From the NCBI GenBank assembly GCA_011037195.1, contig JAAEAF010014921.1:50171-114170 (forward strand): a stretch of 64,000 bases of DNA. The letters run 5' to 3'. The position numbers and the translations under genes are program-made. Below are positions 1 through 11,512 of this stretch, in pieces. How positions within the stretch are numbered: the stretch's first letter is position 1; the number at the start of each line of letters is the position of its first letter. The notes below the pieces were generated by a model that had not been told where the DNA came from, ran no database searches, and saw only the letters and a list, made by a program, of their open reading frames with translations. Origin of the DNA: Triatoma infestans (lineage: Eukaryota > Arthropoda > Insecta > Hemiptera > Reduviidae).

Positions 1-113
1 ATGAACTCTGACGAATTTCATTAAATTTGGTATACTAACTATAAAATTTGTCAATAATAGTTTTGAAAACTGGAGTAAGAGAAAGTTGTGTGAGTGTTTC
101 ACGCCAAAATTTT
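1..113 (+). mobile_element. H1 repeat, 3' end fragment
   Basis: The stretch matches the 3' end of the H1 family (compare 28970-29075). It has the AAATTTGGTATACTAACTAT block, the subterminal GGAGTAAGAGAAAGT box and the terminal GTGTGAGTGTTTCAC hairpin, here with one change in the stem. The rest of the copy lies left of the window. A SINE follows directly. Confidence 0.8.
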
Positions 114-120
114 TTACTAA

Positions 121-283
121 GAGAAGGGATTAGGCTGAGTGGTAGCGTACTGGACTCCCACGCGCAGGTACCGGGTTCGATTTCGAGTTGCTTCTCGAAA
201 AGAAAGGGTTTTATTCCTAGAAGCCTCTGTCCGGCTCACTGAGAAGGTGTTGACTCGCCTTAAACTTAAAAAAAAACAACAAA
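121..283 (+). mobile_element. SINE_A copy, shortened
   Basis: This is a tRNA-derived SINE. An A-box-like GGCTGAGTGGTAGCGTACTGG lies near 133 and a B-box GGGTTCGA near 172. The tail CTCGCCTTAAACTTAAAAA resembles the ends of the copies at 14889-15121 and 23054-23265. The middle of the body is deleted compared with those copies. The polymerase III boxes belong to the SINE head and are not evidence of a functional tRNA gene. Confidence 0.75.
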
Positions 284-1999
284 ACAAAACATTATTTTAA
301 TATGCATATTAAATAAATATGTACGTACATCACCCCACTTAAAATTTTCACCGGCTTCCATTGTAGCAGGTTTTTTTTTGCTTTTTCCTTTTGATGCTTT
401 TTACGAAAGAAAAAGGTGAAATTCCTTGTTTCCAAATCTTAGTAGATTCTTAAATCAAATTTTATAAAAATATTCCGAAGCACTTGAAATATAGATTTTA
501 AATAGATGTTTAAATTTGGTTTTAATGCCCAATTGTTAAATTTTTCACTCTTACAACCCACTACACAGGTGATGATGCGGTGTGAACATATTCTAGCTCT
601 TTGATCGTACTCAGACTCATATCAACACTAAATTGGCAAAATGGTGGTAATAGGGTGTGCACATCTATTGTTTACAAGTTTAAACATGTTTGAAGATATC
701 AGATTTATTTCCAATTAGGAAGAAATGAGTTGAGTGAAGTATCTTATTTTTAATAGTAGAGAGGAGGAGTTTTATCTCCACTTAGGAAACATGAAATGGA
801 CGACGGCCTATAACAATTATAGGAATTAATTATATAAATCAAGCGTAAGACAGGGCAATCAGAACTAAACCCCCTAATTCACATCTTAATACAATACTTC
901 ATTACTACTCACTCACCTCTAACAATTACGTTACAGCGGTGCCCAGTATTCTACAAGTAATAATTGCAATTTTTATTATTGCCACTAAGTAAAGGACTTT
1001 TAATTAATGATTCTTCAGGAGAAAAATTATTAATTACTTTTGTTTCTATTGCATAATAAGAGGCAAGAAGAAGAAGGTATTCTTCTTGCTTAAATATTTA
1101 AAATCATTAGACATTTCGCCCTTGTTTTGAAGATGGATATGCATTAAAACGTGATGCTTTATTCATGTGCAAATCTACAAAGCTTTTAACTTTATTCTCT
1201 AATTAATTCAGAGATAATATATTTGTAAATTACAGGTAACACTAACACAAAAATTGCGATATATTTTCTTATTTTTGAGAAACGATTTTATAATTCTTAA
1301 TGGTAGAATATATAAAAACAAAATCCGATTGAAGTCTCAAAGATGTATAATTTGAAATATATTTTATCATTCTATGAAAAGAAATAAATGGGACATTTAT
1401 ATAGAGTGAATAAAAAATCCTCTAAAAATGAAGAAGATATAGTTTTCTTAAGGGAAGCGATCAAACTCCAGTGAAGGATTAAGAAAAGGGAAAGTATCCC
1501 TGGATCTCACGACTTAAGTAACAACAAATCTTAACCTTCTTTACAGATAAAAGGACTTTAGAAAGTTTTAGATCTAGTAATACGTTAAGATGTGAAAGAA
1601 ACCCTTCCAGAACCTTATTTTCCTTCAAACTTGCTACTATACATATATATAAAAAAAGGCCTTCAAAACTTGTGTGTATAATGGTTCAAGGTTTACTGTA
1701 TTATTTATAGTTTCCAAACTTCCATTTATTATTTCTTTTGTTACTGTTATTGTTATTGTTAAGAGATAAACAATAATAAAGAAAAAGTAGTGCCGGCAAA
1801 CATAGTATAAAAATACAAAATAATATTCATGAAGTGATTGGATATCAAATCCGTCAGAAATTTGGTGTATTGTTCGAGTGCAATGTACCAATACTATACA
1901 TGTTAGTTTTCAAAAAACAGTTAAGAATCCAAAATGTTATCTAAATTATAAATAATCCTTAATCATTATTCCTCCTTCAATGTCTGTTCGAAAAAGAAG
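284..1999. other. AT-rich intergenic DNA, nothing recognised
   Basis: No protein family, repeat family or RNA motif could be recognised on either strand. The only reading frame above 80 codons (1637-1891, reverse) is low-complexity and hydrophobic and has no motif. Confidence 0.6.
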
Positions 2000-2048
2000 A
2001 AATGTTTTTTAGCGAATGGTCAATGTGTGTTTGTGTGTGTGTGTGGGA
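2000..2048 (+). repeat. Probable H1 scrap with GT run
   Basis: TTTTTTAGCGAATGGTCAAT followed by a GT-rich run resembles the H1 block TTTTTAGCAAATGGTC plus (GT)n seen at 63755-63807. It is short and diverged. Confidence 0.35.
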
Positions 2049-2195
2049 ACCAATTATCTCTAAAAAAATTGCTATAACCTCAAACTTGATATCTAATGCA
2101 ACAGATAGTCGTTTTTTTTTTGAGTTCTTAATAATTTTCTTGGAAATAATTCCAACGAATTTCTTAAATATTCATTACACACATCTATCACTGTG

Positions 2196-2390
2196 GAGCG
2201 GGTGTTGGTGTAGTGGTTATGATCACAGACTTGTAAGTGGGAGTACCCCAGTTCGAGTCTCGCGTACAACTGCTAAATTTTATATTTGTTTAAAAAATTA
2301 TATTAGTAAAATAGGTGCTTCCGCTTCCGTCCATGACAACTAATTTGGTAGTTGGACGTTAAGCCCGCCTGAAAAAAATAGGTATTACAT
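2196..2390 (+). mobile_element. SINE_B copy
   Basis: tRNA-like head: GGTGTAGTGGTTATGATCAC (A box region), then AGTTCGAGTCTCGC (B box) near 2250. An unrelated body follows. The 3' end has GTCCATGACAACTAATTTGG and TTGGACGTTAAGCCCGCC, shared with 29250-29455 and, more weakly, with 4483-4675. The shared head and 3' end with a variable middle define a second SINE family. Confidence 0.75.
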
Positions 2391-3049
2391 TGCTTTACGT
2401 CGTATCACTTTTATGTGAAACACTTTTCAGGGAAAATTTAATGTTTAGGAGGTTCTAGGGGAGGTGATTATTATTGGACTTAATTGTACTAAGCTATTAA
2501 TTATGTACACTAATTTCGTACTGCTGGGGGATAAAGAATGGCCATCGCTATAGTGTGGTCACATTCAGTTAAATCTCATGCCCTAAAAAGCAACAACTAT
2601 AAATCCCCACCACCTCTTAATAAATTAATAGTAATGCCAAAATATTTCTACTTCAATTATAAAATTAATATAATATATCAGATCTTCTCAAAGTGACGGG
2701 TGTAAGATATCGGTTGTGGGGCTAGGAGGAGACAAGTTTTCAACGTCTTAACTGACAATATTAATTAGCTGAAAAAATTTCAGTTCTCCTAAATTTTTCT
2801 TCCTCAGTATACTTAATCGTGAATTTATTATTATTTTAATACTGGCTTATTGATTAATCTCAGAATTACAGATTAATACCAGAATTTATTCTACATTTTT
2901 ATTTCTCAAAGTGTCTAGCACTTTTTTTTGTATTTATACTAGAAATAAGGCAAGAGAATAGATACATAAGTACATAAGTGAACTAGGTACTCAGGGGATT
3001 TACCTTCTATTTATGCTGCACCACAAGCGCACAGGTTATTAACATATAA
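2391..3049. other. AT-rich intergenic DNA
   Basis: Nothing recognised on either strand. Confidence 0.6.
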
Positions 3050-3843
3050 AAAAATCTGGTGTGAAACACTCACACAACTATCTCTTACTCCAGTTCTCAA
3101 AATTATAATTGACAAATTTTATAGTTTGTGTACCAAATTTAATGAAATTCGTTGAAAACTGAAAAAAACTGTCCAGCAAAAGCGCACTTCCGGTTTGCTG
3201 ATTTACTTGAAACTCGTAATTTTGGCCATCTATTTATTTCTAATGAATTTTCTTTGGACGATAGAATTGTACAATCAACTATGATAGCGCATTAGAGAAA
3301 AACATAACTCCACCCCTCCCCTAGAACTGCCCTTAAATGAATTTTCCCAGAGAAATGTTTTAAATAAAAAAAAATGTAGATCTTTGTATGTTTTGTTTAT
3401 ATAGGAAGTTTCAAGAAAATCGTCAGAGCCATTTTTGAGAAAAATCGCGAAAAAGTGAAAAAATATCATTTAGTAAAGTGGTAAAGTAAACGCACTTCCG
3501 GTTATCCGATTTTTACAAAATAGGAATTTCAACAACATATTTAATTCTATTTCACATTATTTAGATGACAGAATTGCCTAATAAACTGGAATAGCAGTTA
3601 AGATGAAAACCCTCCTCTAGAAGTGCCCTTAGATGCATTTTCCCGGAGAAATGTTTCAAATAAAAGAGCCATTTTTGAGATAATCGCAAAAAAGTAAAAA
3701 AAAAACAAAAAAAAAACACTAGTAAAGTGGTACTTCCGGTTGAGTAATTTTGACAGATAACGTACTGGTAGATTCCAGGTGTTACCTAAACGGAATATCA
3801 AGTTTCAACTTCCTACGGATTTTCGTTGTTAAGCTTTGCTGTT

Positions 3844-3882
<39 letters not shown>

Positions 3883-4006
3883 CATTTGCTAAAAACCACT
3901 TTTTTGGACTCAGGGACCTCAAAACGGACATTTCAGGTGAAAACTCGATATCGAAAATTTGACACGATTACACTACTTCCTCTTACTAGAGTAAGAGAAA
4001 GTAAAA
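3050..4006 (-). mobile_element. H1 repeat, near-complete reverse copy
   Basis: Read on the reverse strand, the copy begins at 4006 with the TACTTTCTCTTACTC box and ends near 3050 with the terminal hairpin GTGTGAGTGTTTCACACC. It contains the conserved blocks in order: the ATTGTAATCGTGTCAAATTTT segment, a microsatellite (CA on the forward strand), the CCGGAAGT segment and two internal units containing CGATTTTCT and ACATTTCTC. It has no coding capacity. The structure resembles DINE-1/HINE non-autonomous Helentrons; that assignment is inference. Confidence 0.8.
3846..3880. repeat. (CA)n microsatellite inside H1
   Basis: An uninterrupted CA run of about 17 units sits at the position where other H1 copies carry GT runs (16637, 24602, 42485, 63774). 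It is therefore part of the element. Confidence 0.9.
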
Positions 4007-4482
4007 ATGATAATTAAAAACGTGAGAGAGATTTAAAAAAAAAAATGTTAATACAATATTTTTGTTTTATGTCCAATGATAATTTTAAATAGTAGTCAGT
4101 GTTGTATGGAATAATAAACATTCCACAAAAATATCAAACATATCAGGGTCAATTTTGATTTTTGTTTTATAACTATTTGCTTTTAACATAGTATTTTTTT
4201 TTTTATGTAGGGTCAAAAATGTTATGGTTAGAAAAGATCCCAAAGGAAGCCGTATTTTCAGTTTCCCCCTTGAAATAGTAGTACGGGAAGAGTTACATAT
4301 TATTTTTTTTTATATCCTCCGCTGGGGATTATATTCACCAACAGCACTACCACCACTATATCTCTACGAGATGATGGGAAAGCACTCTCTTACGTGATTG
4401 TTATTTATCTCTCTTCTATTAAACTTTAAACATTCTTATAAAAGAAAGATAATAATAGTAAAGTACTTTGTTGGGTGAAATT
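4007..4482. other. AT-rich intergenic DNA
   Basis: Nothing recognised apart from homopolymer runs. Confidence 0.6.
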
Positions 4483-4675
4483 GGGCGCTATGATAGCTGA
4501 ATGGTTAGAGTACGGATCTCAAAGCTGAGTTATATTTTGTATTATGTATTCCCTGTCTTGGGCTCTTAATTAATATGAGTAAAAATTATATTAGATATCC
4601 ACCTGCGTCCACGACACCTGATCCAGTTGGACGTATAGTCCGTTGGAAAAGTTGGCATTAATATAATATAAAAAT
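4483..4675 (+). mobile_element. SINE_B-like copy, diverged
   Basis: The head GATAGCTGAATGGTTAGAGTACGG is tRNA-like. The 3' end CTGCGTCCACGACACCTGAT followed by GTTGGACGTATAGTCCG parallels the SINE_B end at 2330-2375 and 29375-29420. The B box is poorly preserved. Confidence 0.6.
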
Positions 4676-4977
4676 ATAAATATAAAAATAAACGAAGTTA
4701 CAAGGAACTAATCGCCATAGATGAAATCTATCAACCAGAGTCGATGTAACTAAGAGCACAATTAAAGAAAACAAATAATTAAAATAATAAATAAGCTAAG
4801 TTAATGATATATCATATATAGCACAAGGAATAAAGAGTTTAAACATAAAATGACTTATAAAATGTGACTACTCATAATAAACATAAACCAACTTAGGGTT
4901 TATGTTTATGACCAGTTAACAAGTCTCAATTTCAATCTTCAAAGGTTACTCCATGTTAGAAGAAGCAAGAGTTTTAA
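4676..4977. other. AT-rich spacer
   Basis: Nothing recognised. Confidence 0.5.
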
Positions 4978-6140
4978 CTAGCCATATTATTCTTCAGGCG
5001 TATTAGTCATATCAGCCGTATTAGTATTGCAATATGCTTCTCAATTGTTATATTGCAATAGGCTTCTTCAGAATAGTTGTGTTGGTTTTAGTCCCATCTG
5101 ACAAGATTCGCAGTGTTTGGGTGGAAAGTAAAGAGATAGGTCTCCCTTGCAGTGATTTACTGTTGGAAGATGTCGCCTTCCCATTCCATTCCGTGGTTGC
5201 TGATGGTTATAGCCTTGTATGTCCAGAAAACTCTTTATTTCTCTTTCTGAGCATAGGCAGTCATGTTCCTCTTTCTGATCAGAGGAAGTTCATCGTCTCT
5301 ATTTAAGCAAATTTCTTTTTTCCCAAGATTATATTAGATTCTGTGGAGGGTCGGCTACCAAGCCTACGCTCTGCGAAACTCATTGGTCTTTTGTGGCATC
5401 CACGACCTAGGGCAACCCCAATCTTGTCCCTGAACCGACTTTTGAATGCAGGAGGGAACCCCTGAGTGGTCCAAGGAGCACCCACTCTTAGAATACACTC
5501 TCATGACCTGTCTGCTTCATAAGACTGAACAGACCTGAGTGAAGTCCGAAGATACATTCGTAGTAATTGTATCCTCAAAATCATTTGAGGATACACTGGT
5601 GAGTTTTTAACTACACATATTATTCTTCAGGGACTCATATCAGCCGTATTAGTATTGCAATAGGTTCTCAATTGTTATATTGCAATAGGCTTCTTAATTG
5701 TTATATTGCAATAGGCTTCTTCAGAATAGCTGTGTTGGGTTTAGTCCCATACTGACAAGATTCGCAGTGTTTAGGTGGAAAGTAAAGAGATAGGTCTCCC
5801 TTGCAGTGATTTACTGTTGGAAGATGTCGCCTTCCCATTCCATTCCTGATGGTTGCTGATGGTTATAGCCTTGTATGTCCAGAAAACTCTTTATTTCTCT
5901 TTCTGAGCATAGGCACTCATGTTCTGCTCAGAGGAAGTTCATCGTCTCTAAGCAAATTTCTTTTTTCCCAAGATTACATTAGATTCTGTGGAGGGTCGGC
6001 TACCAAGCCTACGCTCTGCGAAACTCATTGGTCTTTTGTGGCATCCACGACCTAGGGCAACCCGAGTCCTGTCCCTCAACCGACTTTTGAATGCAGGGGG
6101 GACCCCTGAGTGGTCCAAGAGCACCCACTCTTAGAACACA
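4978..6140 (+). repeat. Direct tandem duplication of a ~530-bp unit
   Basis: Unit 1 spans about 4978-5495 and unit 2 about 5615-6135. Both run from TATTATTCTTCAGG through CAGCCGTATTAGTATTGCAA, AAGATTCGCAGTGTTT, GATGTCGCCTTCCCATTCC and GTGGAGGGTCGGCTACCAAG to AAGAGCACCCACTCTTAGAA-like ends. Small indels separate them, for example an extra 30-bp ATTGCAATAGGCTTCT repeat in unit 2. The unit has no recognisable protein or element signature, and its reading frames are not conserved between copies. Confidence 0.85.
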
Positions 6141-6959
6141 CACTCGCAGCGAGATCCAATCATTATTTTCCAATCATTTGTTGGAAAATATTTCTCAAAA
6201 TATTCTCGACCTATTAAAATCTAAATAAAAAGCAACTTTCCAATAGAAACAAATTTTCAAATAAGTTTGTGCCTCCTAATATCTGAAAGGAAAGAAAAAT
6301 CTTAGTATTTTTCTTCTTCTTTTTTTTTAATTATAAGTTTAGACAATTTAATTAAAACTTGTTCAAACTTGACTTCTCAAAGAGAGGGGTAGGATAGTGA
6401 AATATCTGTTTACTTAATAAAATTATTAACTTAATTGTGATTAAAGTCGAATATTTTCACTTAACCCAATTTCTTTAGTTAATAAACTCTTAATTATACT
6501 TTGAGCTGAAATAATAATTAATAATAAACAATTTACAAAAACAAATGGGTTTAAGTGAATCAATTAATTAGAAGTTCATTCGACAGATAATTAAATAACA
6601 TAAATCTTCATTGAAGATTCTAGTTTCTCACTCTAGTTTGATTTAGTAGAATCTTCAGTCTAAATGCAAGATAAATATGATATAAACAAAAAATACTTAA
6701 AGAAGCTTCTTAATGCCAACTCAGATAGTTAAAGTGAGTGTCAGCTCAAAGTAATACATACCATATAGCTTTACTTTATTTTTCATATTTAGTAGATTGG
6801 TAATAGACAAGAAACAGTAATATTTGCATTTTCTCAATGTTAAATGATCCCTACTTCAAAGGTTACTAAACTGAGAAGTTAAGAAATCCAGGATATTAAG
6901 ATAAGATTAAAATCCAGTATCTAATCTAAAAAAGTGAATCTAATCTTCATTTTAATGAA
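6141..6959. other. AT-rich intergenic DNA
   Basis: Nothing recognised on either strand. Confidence 0.6.
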
Positions 6960-6969
6960 GTGGTGATAG

Positions 6970-7350
6970 CTCGACTGAGTATTGGTCATACCCGCTTAAC
7001 TCAGGGATACCTGATGAGAAAAGAAGCGGGCCCCTATATGCAACACCTGTAACTCTCCCTTGACGTTAAAACATGTAGTCCAAGACTGCCCTTTATATAA
7101 TAGATGGAAATTATTAAATTCTATTCCAAATAGAATAGTAGAAGCTCTCGTTAATGACCTCAACAATATTTATAGAATACTTAATAAACTTTAGATTTAG
7201 ATTAATAGAATAGTTAATACCTGAACGATATCCGCCTATATGACGGAATTTTTAGTTTTATAATTTTGATTGTTATTGTTGATTGTTGTTAAGTGTTTAG
7301 TTGTTGCAATTGTTTAATAGTGTTAGTGAAGCCTTTCAATTGGTTCTCTT
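6970..7350 (+). pseudogene. LINE 3' terminus with C-terminal zinc finger
   Basis: A decayed LINE ORF2 end. One frame reads SIGHTRLTQGYLM, the segment that commonly precedes the C-terminal zinc finger in RNase H-containing LINEs. After a frameshift, the frame starting near 7040 reads CNTCNSPLTLKHVVQDC (C-x2-C...H-x4-C) and ends at a stop near 7194. The untranslated tail ends in TTG-rich repeats near 7270-7300. No reverse transcriptase domain remains, so this is a 5'-truncated, dead copy. Confidence 0.6.
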
Positions 7351-7382
7351 ATTAAATAGTCATTACGTTAGGTTACTACGAT

Positions 7383-7723
7383 TTATTTTTTGCGCATCGA
7401 CAACTTAGGTCATTAGCGCCGAAGTAGTTATTTAGAACCACTGGACCTGGGATGGCGCCTTTCTTTTTCTCCAAGATATCCAGCCATCTTCTTTTTCTAT
7501 TAGGAGCAGCATGGAACCAGAGGATGCTGTAGCATGACTGCCATCTCCTCCTCACTTTAGCCATTGAAGCCAGTTGACGGGGGGAAGAGAGGTGACAATG
7601 ACGCATGACGCCATCCTCTTCTTTTCTCACCTGAGGGGGGATACCAGAATAATAGAATTATCGCCCCCCCTGCCTCACTTCGTTTTGCCTCAATTTTACG
7701 TACTTCAACTATCGCGTATTAAC
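7383..7723 (-). mobile_element. SINE_C-like repeat, reverse copy 1
   Basis: This stretch aligns along its full length with 9194-9540 in the same orientation, from an A/T-run followed by GCGCATCGACAACTTAGG to ATCGCGTATTAAC. On the reverse strand it ends GCGCTAATGACCTAAGTTGT then an A-run. That is a retroposon-like 3' end, loosely similar to the SINE_A end (CCAATGACCATAGTAGTTGA). No clear tRNA head was found. Confidence 0.7.
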
Positions 7724-7969
7724 ATGATATACAATCTATATACTGGTAAGTGTTTGCACGATCTGCAAACGATATTTTCCACATCATCACTATTAAAAGG
7801 TATATCAAAAGGGTTATTTGCTTCTGATGTAGGTGGAATGTTCTTTTAATGGTTCCACCACCCTCTAAAATAAACTAAATAAACTGGTAAAATAAACTAA
7901 ATAGGGTAGAATTGAGGGTGAAGTACTTCTATAAAAAATTCCTTGCACCCCCCCAGATAAAATTCTATA

Positions 7970-8090
7970 TTAAAAACATTCATTCCAACACCGAAGCCAA
8001 TAAATACTTTCATGCTAATAAATACATCCACAGTATTAGATACATTCATGCTAATAAATACACTCACACTAATAAATACACCTTATATCC
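7970..8090 (+). repeat. Minisatellite of ~18-20 bp units
   Basis: Imperfect repeats of CATTCATGCTAATAAATA with variants of 16-20 bp occur about six times. The period gives an apparent reading frame of repeated NKYxHA residues, which is a by-product of the repeat. Confidence 0.7.
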
Positions 8091-8140
8091 ATTCATTCTC
8101 TGGGGAGGTACTCGATATTCCACTCCCCAAATAAATAAAA

Positions 8141-8160
8141 CCTAACCTAACCTTACCTAA
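8141..8160 (+). repeat. Short CCTAA run
   Basis: CCTAACCTAACCTTACCTAA: three exact units and one variant of the common insect telomere repeat (TTAGG on the other strand). Too short to indicate a telomere. Confidence 0.5.
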
Positions 8161-8209
8161 ATCTTATTACATAAATTTATATTCTTTAAAAAGGCAAATA
8201 ACTCTTTAG

Positions 8210-8545
8210 TATATGAAGAAACCTCTTTCAAGATCGCGCGCAAATCATGTGGCAGGCCTGCTCGTTGCCTATGTATCCGCAGAGCCTGACACACAACGAA
8301 TTGTTATTACATTTTCTGGAATGCCTGGTTGTTTGTGTTTATATATTTGATTACTATTTTTTTTGGTTTTTTATATTGCATATTTGTTTATCTATTTAAT
8401 TTATATTTTTCTCTCTTTATGGCTGATCAGTTGAGTCATATGGCATAATAATCAACAGGTTCACTGCCTAAGCAAAAGTGACAGAGCCTGCTCTAAACTC
8501 TACACTAATAATCAATTGGCAATAAATTTCTTGTCTCTATAACTA
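8210..8545 (+). pseudogene. Possible LINE 3' end remnant
   Basis: Frames near 8255-8330 give RCLCIRRA and, after a frame change, LLLHFLECLV. These resemble the C-terminal CxxC...HFxxxC finger seen at 30480-30545. An AATAAA lies at 8520. The segment is short and frameshifted, so the assignment is tentative. Confidence 0.3.
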
Positions 8546-8699
8546 TTATTTTAATAGATATTTGAAATCGCAATTATAACGTGGCACTACACAAATTTAA
8601 TTAATTTTTTTTTTTAATAATTAGTGTCTTTGTCAAATCAACAAAATATCATATTTCATATCAACATAGGGTTTATATTTTTCAATAGCATCCCTAATG

Positions 8700-8862
8700 A
8701 TGAGGAAAGAATTAGTTCAATTGGTAGCGTGCTAGATTACATGTAGAAATTGCGGATTTGATTAAGCCCTTCACACTGCCGTTAGCTTTTCTAAATGGAA
8801 CGGTTTTGTTTTGTTACGAAACAACAAAGTCTAATGCTCCGAGCGCTATTAAAAAAAAAAAA
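8700..8862 (+). mobile_element. Degenerate SINE_A-like copy
   Basis: AATTAGTTCAATTGGTAGCG followed by TGCTAGATT resembles the SINE_A A-box region, a weak B box GCGGATTTGATTAA follows, and an A14 run ends the unit at 8849-8862. The body is not alignable by eye. Confidence 0.35.
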
Positions 8863-9193
8863 AATACGCTGATAAAAAAACAATCTAGCGGAAGTTCAAA
8901 ACAACTGCCAATTTCCTATTCCTTCACTACATTTGGTAGCAGCTTTCAGCTTATTAATTCCATAACAATTGTTTTTTTATTGATTTGAAAAATGAGACTG
9001 GAAATTGCTGTTGAGCTTTTCTTCTATGTTGTAGGTCTAAGAAGTAATTACATTGGAGACAAATTAATCCAAAATTAATTCTATTAATGCAAAAAATATT
9101 TTTCATTTAATTTTCTAAAAGTAAATTTTGAAACGTGGATATTTTTAAATGTGCCCTACACTTTGTTACATTATAAATCTGTTTACGCTGACA
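8863..9193. other. AT-rich spacer
   Basis: Nothing recognised. Confidence 0.5.
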
Positions 9194-9540
9194 TTTTTTT
9201 TTTTGCACATCGACAACTTAGGTCATTAGCGCTGAAGTAGTTATTTAGGACTACTGGAGCTGGGATGGCGCCTTTCTTTTTCCCCAAGATATCCATCGCA
9301 GCTTCCATTACAAGCAGCATGGAACCAAGGGATACTGTACTGTACCATGACTGCCCTCACTTTAGCTATTGAAGCCAGTTGACGGGAGAAGGAAGAGAGG
9401 TGACAATGACCCGTGACGCCATCCTCAGGGCGTCCCTTTCTCACCTCAGGGCGGGATACCAGAATAGTAGGATTATCGCCACCTCCCCGCCTCACTTTGT
9501 TTTGCCTCAATTTTACCAATTTCAGCTATCGCGTATTAAC
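9194..9540 (-). mobile_element. SINE_C-like repeat, reverse copy 2
   Basis: The second copy of the unit at 7383-7723, with the same orientation and ends. It has about 20 bp missing in the GGATACTGTACTG region and extra bases before CTCACCTCAGGG. Because it ends in a T-run on the forward strand, the element reads on the reverse strand. Confidence 0.7.
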
Positions 9541-9928
9541 AGGTATCTTTAGCTCTAAGAGAATGAAAATGCTGGAAATACAATGAATCAGCTTTGTCCA
9601 GCAAGAAGAGATATTTCATGTAGAAACCTATCTTGATGATATAGACTAGCTTTAGTTAAAAATTTTCTATAAAATTACTTTATCTTCCAAAACATACGAC
9701 TAAGTATATTTATTAATACTATTTATTAAGTATATTAAATGGATGAAATACATTTAAGATATTCCCGTAATTAAACTAACTTTGAACTATTTGCCCAAAA
9801 TATTGTCAAAAGGAGGGGGATATGGGTACCTTAAGTTTTTCCTAAAAAAACATATTGAATGAGATAAAAAAATAGCAATAGTACTAATTTGTCAAAATAA
9901 AACTGGTTTTCTCAGAAGTAAAATATAT
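9541..9928. other. Intergenic spacer
   Basis: Nothing recognised. It ends with the ATAT that becomes the target duplication of the next element. Confidence 0.5.
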
Positions 9929-10316
9929 TGTACGGCAGCCAATGGTGCCATCTAGGAGAGAAGGCAGGTACCTAAGGTTCTCTTAGTGGCCGCAGGAAGC
10001 GCTGGCGGCGCTATAGTTCTCTCTAGAAGAATCAAGGAAGTTCTAGAAGATTCCCCACCGGTATAAATTAGTGGGACCGCAGAGAGTTGAGAGAGTTTTC
10101 CAGTTAAAAACGAAGTCACTAGTTTGTGAAAAGTGTATAAAAAGTGAACTTTGTGGTTTAAACTGTGAAGTAATTATTATTAAGTGTTGTATTTTGTAAT
10201 TTATTGTGTATAACAATAAATTGGTGTTTTCTTGATTGAAGTTTAGAGTATTTTATCTATACGAACCCACTTAAAACTAGTTGCATTAGCTAGTCTAGAA
10301 AGAAAAAACCGTTACA
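9929..10316 (+). mobile_element. Solo LTR, family LTR-1 (388 bp)
   Basis: Starts TGTACGGCAG and ends CGTTACA, flanked on both sides by ATAT (9925-9928 and 10317-10320). A second copy at 40993-41390 has its own TTAT duplication. It contains GGTATAAATTAGTGGGACCG (TATA box followed by a likely start region) and AATAAA near 10215. Both fit an LTR promoter and polyadenylation signal. A 4-bp duplication suits the Ty3/gypsy group. No internal region is present, so it is a recombination remnant. Confidence 0.85.
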
Positions 10317-10341
10317 ATATCTTATAGAAAACTTATATGAA

Positions 10342-11512
10342 AGCTTTGGTGTGGCGGCGTCGCATTGAAACACGATCTGCTAGGCAGCTGTTGGAAGAAG
10401 TCCAACGCTTGGCTTGTCTGGCGGTGACTGGAGCGTTTCGGACTACACCGACCGCATCTATGGAGACTTTGTTAGGGATTCCACCTCTTTTTGTGGAGGT
10501 GAAAAACCAGGCAATGAAAGCCTGTTATAGAATTAAACAGGCAGGTTTTTGGCAGGGTAAGCGATATGGTCATTCTACCATTTATCGTGAGATGCTTTTA
10601 AGGATTCCCATTACAGGTTTCCCTTCTGATAGGAATTTGAAGACTTTTGTCTTTGGTCATTCCTACAGGGTTAGGTTGCCTTCTAGGGAAGATTGGTTAA
10701 CCCTGGGTCCGTCCGGTGTGATTCCTGAGAATTATCTCCGATGCTACACGGACGGTTCCAGGATGGATGGTAGGTCTGGGGCTGCCGTCTATTTTGAGAC
10801 GGGAGATCATTTGGTAGCGCCTCTTGGTGAGTGGGCCACCGTTTTCCAGGCTGAGGTTTATGCAATTCTTTGCTGTATTTTGGATGAGAGGGTGCGTAAC
10901 ACTAATTTAAAAGGTGTTTGTATCTGCTCGGATAGCCAGGCTGCGTTGAAGGCGCTTAATTCATGTGTCTTCACTTCCATGGGAATTTTTGGGAATGAGG
11001 AGGTGGATAGGTTTGCCAAATTAGGTGCCTCTCTCCCTTTCATTGGTCCAGAGCCTGCTGTTGGTGTGTCTTCTGGCACATGTTTGTTGGGCTTTCAGGT
11101 GTGGATGACCTCACAGCACTCATCCTTATGGAGTGCAGTGGGTTGTCGGCAGTCTAAAATGCTCATTGGGGGCCCGGACGGAGCTTTGAGTAGCGGGGTC
11201 CGATGTCTTTCACGGACCTCCCTCAGGTATCTGGTTGGATTCCTCACTGGGCATTGTGGTTTAAGGAGACATCTCTATATAATGGGACTTGTGCCTGACC
11301 CTTTTTGTAGAGTTTGTGAAACTGAGGAGGAAACACCCATGCATTTGATGACGAATTGTTTGGGTTGTGAGGAGATTAGGTTTAGGACCTTCGGCCGGAA
11401 TAGGATGTCGGTAGAGGATCTTAAGCTGTGTCCTTTTAAGGTTTTGGTCCGATTTGTTCGGTCTGTTGTGAAACTTAGATGGTTAAAACCTGGGCCTGGA
11501 TTTTCATTCTAG
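10342..11512 (+). pseudogene. LINE ORF2 C-terminus: RT tail, RNase H, zinc finger
   Basis: An open frame of about 390 codons, but its apparent ATG lies in the target duplication, so it is only the end of a longer ORF2. Residues 15-60 resemble the post-RT segment of R1/I-type elements (LACLAVTGAFRTTPTASMET). RNase H follows: TDGS near 137, QAEVYAI near 171, SDSQAALKAL near 197 and GNEEVDRFAK near 219. About 15-25 residues before GNEE, where family members carry a WVPGH-type motif, are missing, so RNase H is probably inactive. The C-terminal finger CRVCETEEETPMHLMTNC is near 324-341. An I/R1-like clade is likely; endonuclease and RT catalytic parts are absent. Confidence 0.85.

Noticed and set aside
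121..283. tRNA gene from A and B boxes
   Set aside because: No cloverleaf folds, and the boxes sit at the head of a dispersed SINE that ends in an A-rich tail. The same holds for 14889, 24173 and the SINE_B copies.
3846..3966. Peptides with poly-Thr/His from the CA run
   Set aside because: Translation of a microsatellite within H1.
7912..8145. A 77-codon frame with repeated NKY/HANKY peptide
   Set aside because: It is the translation of a minisatellite and not a conserved protein.
8141..8160. Telomere or interstitial telomere tract
   Set aside because: Only four units with one variant; this length can arise by chance in AT-rich DNA.
10337..11512. A 391-codon frame as an intact RNase H gene
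   Set aside because: Its ATG lies in the target duplication, RNase H has an internal deletion, and the rest is a LINE tail. It is a truncated retrotransposon.
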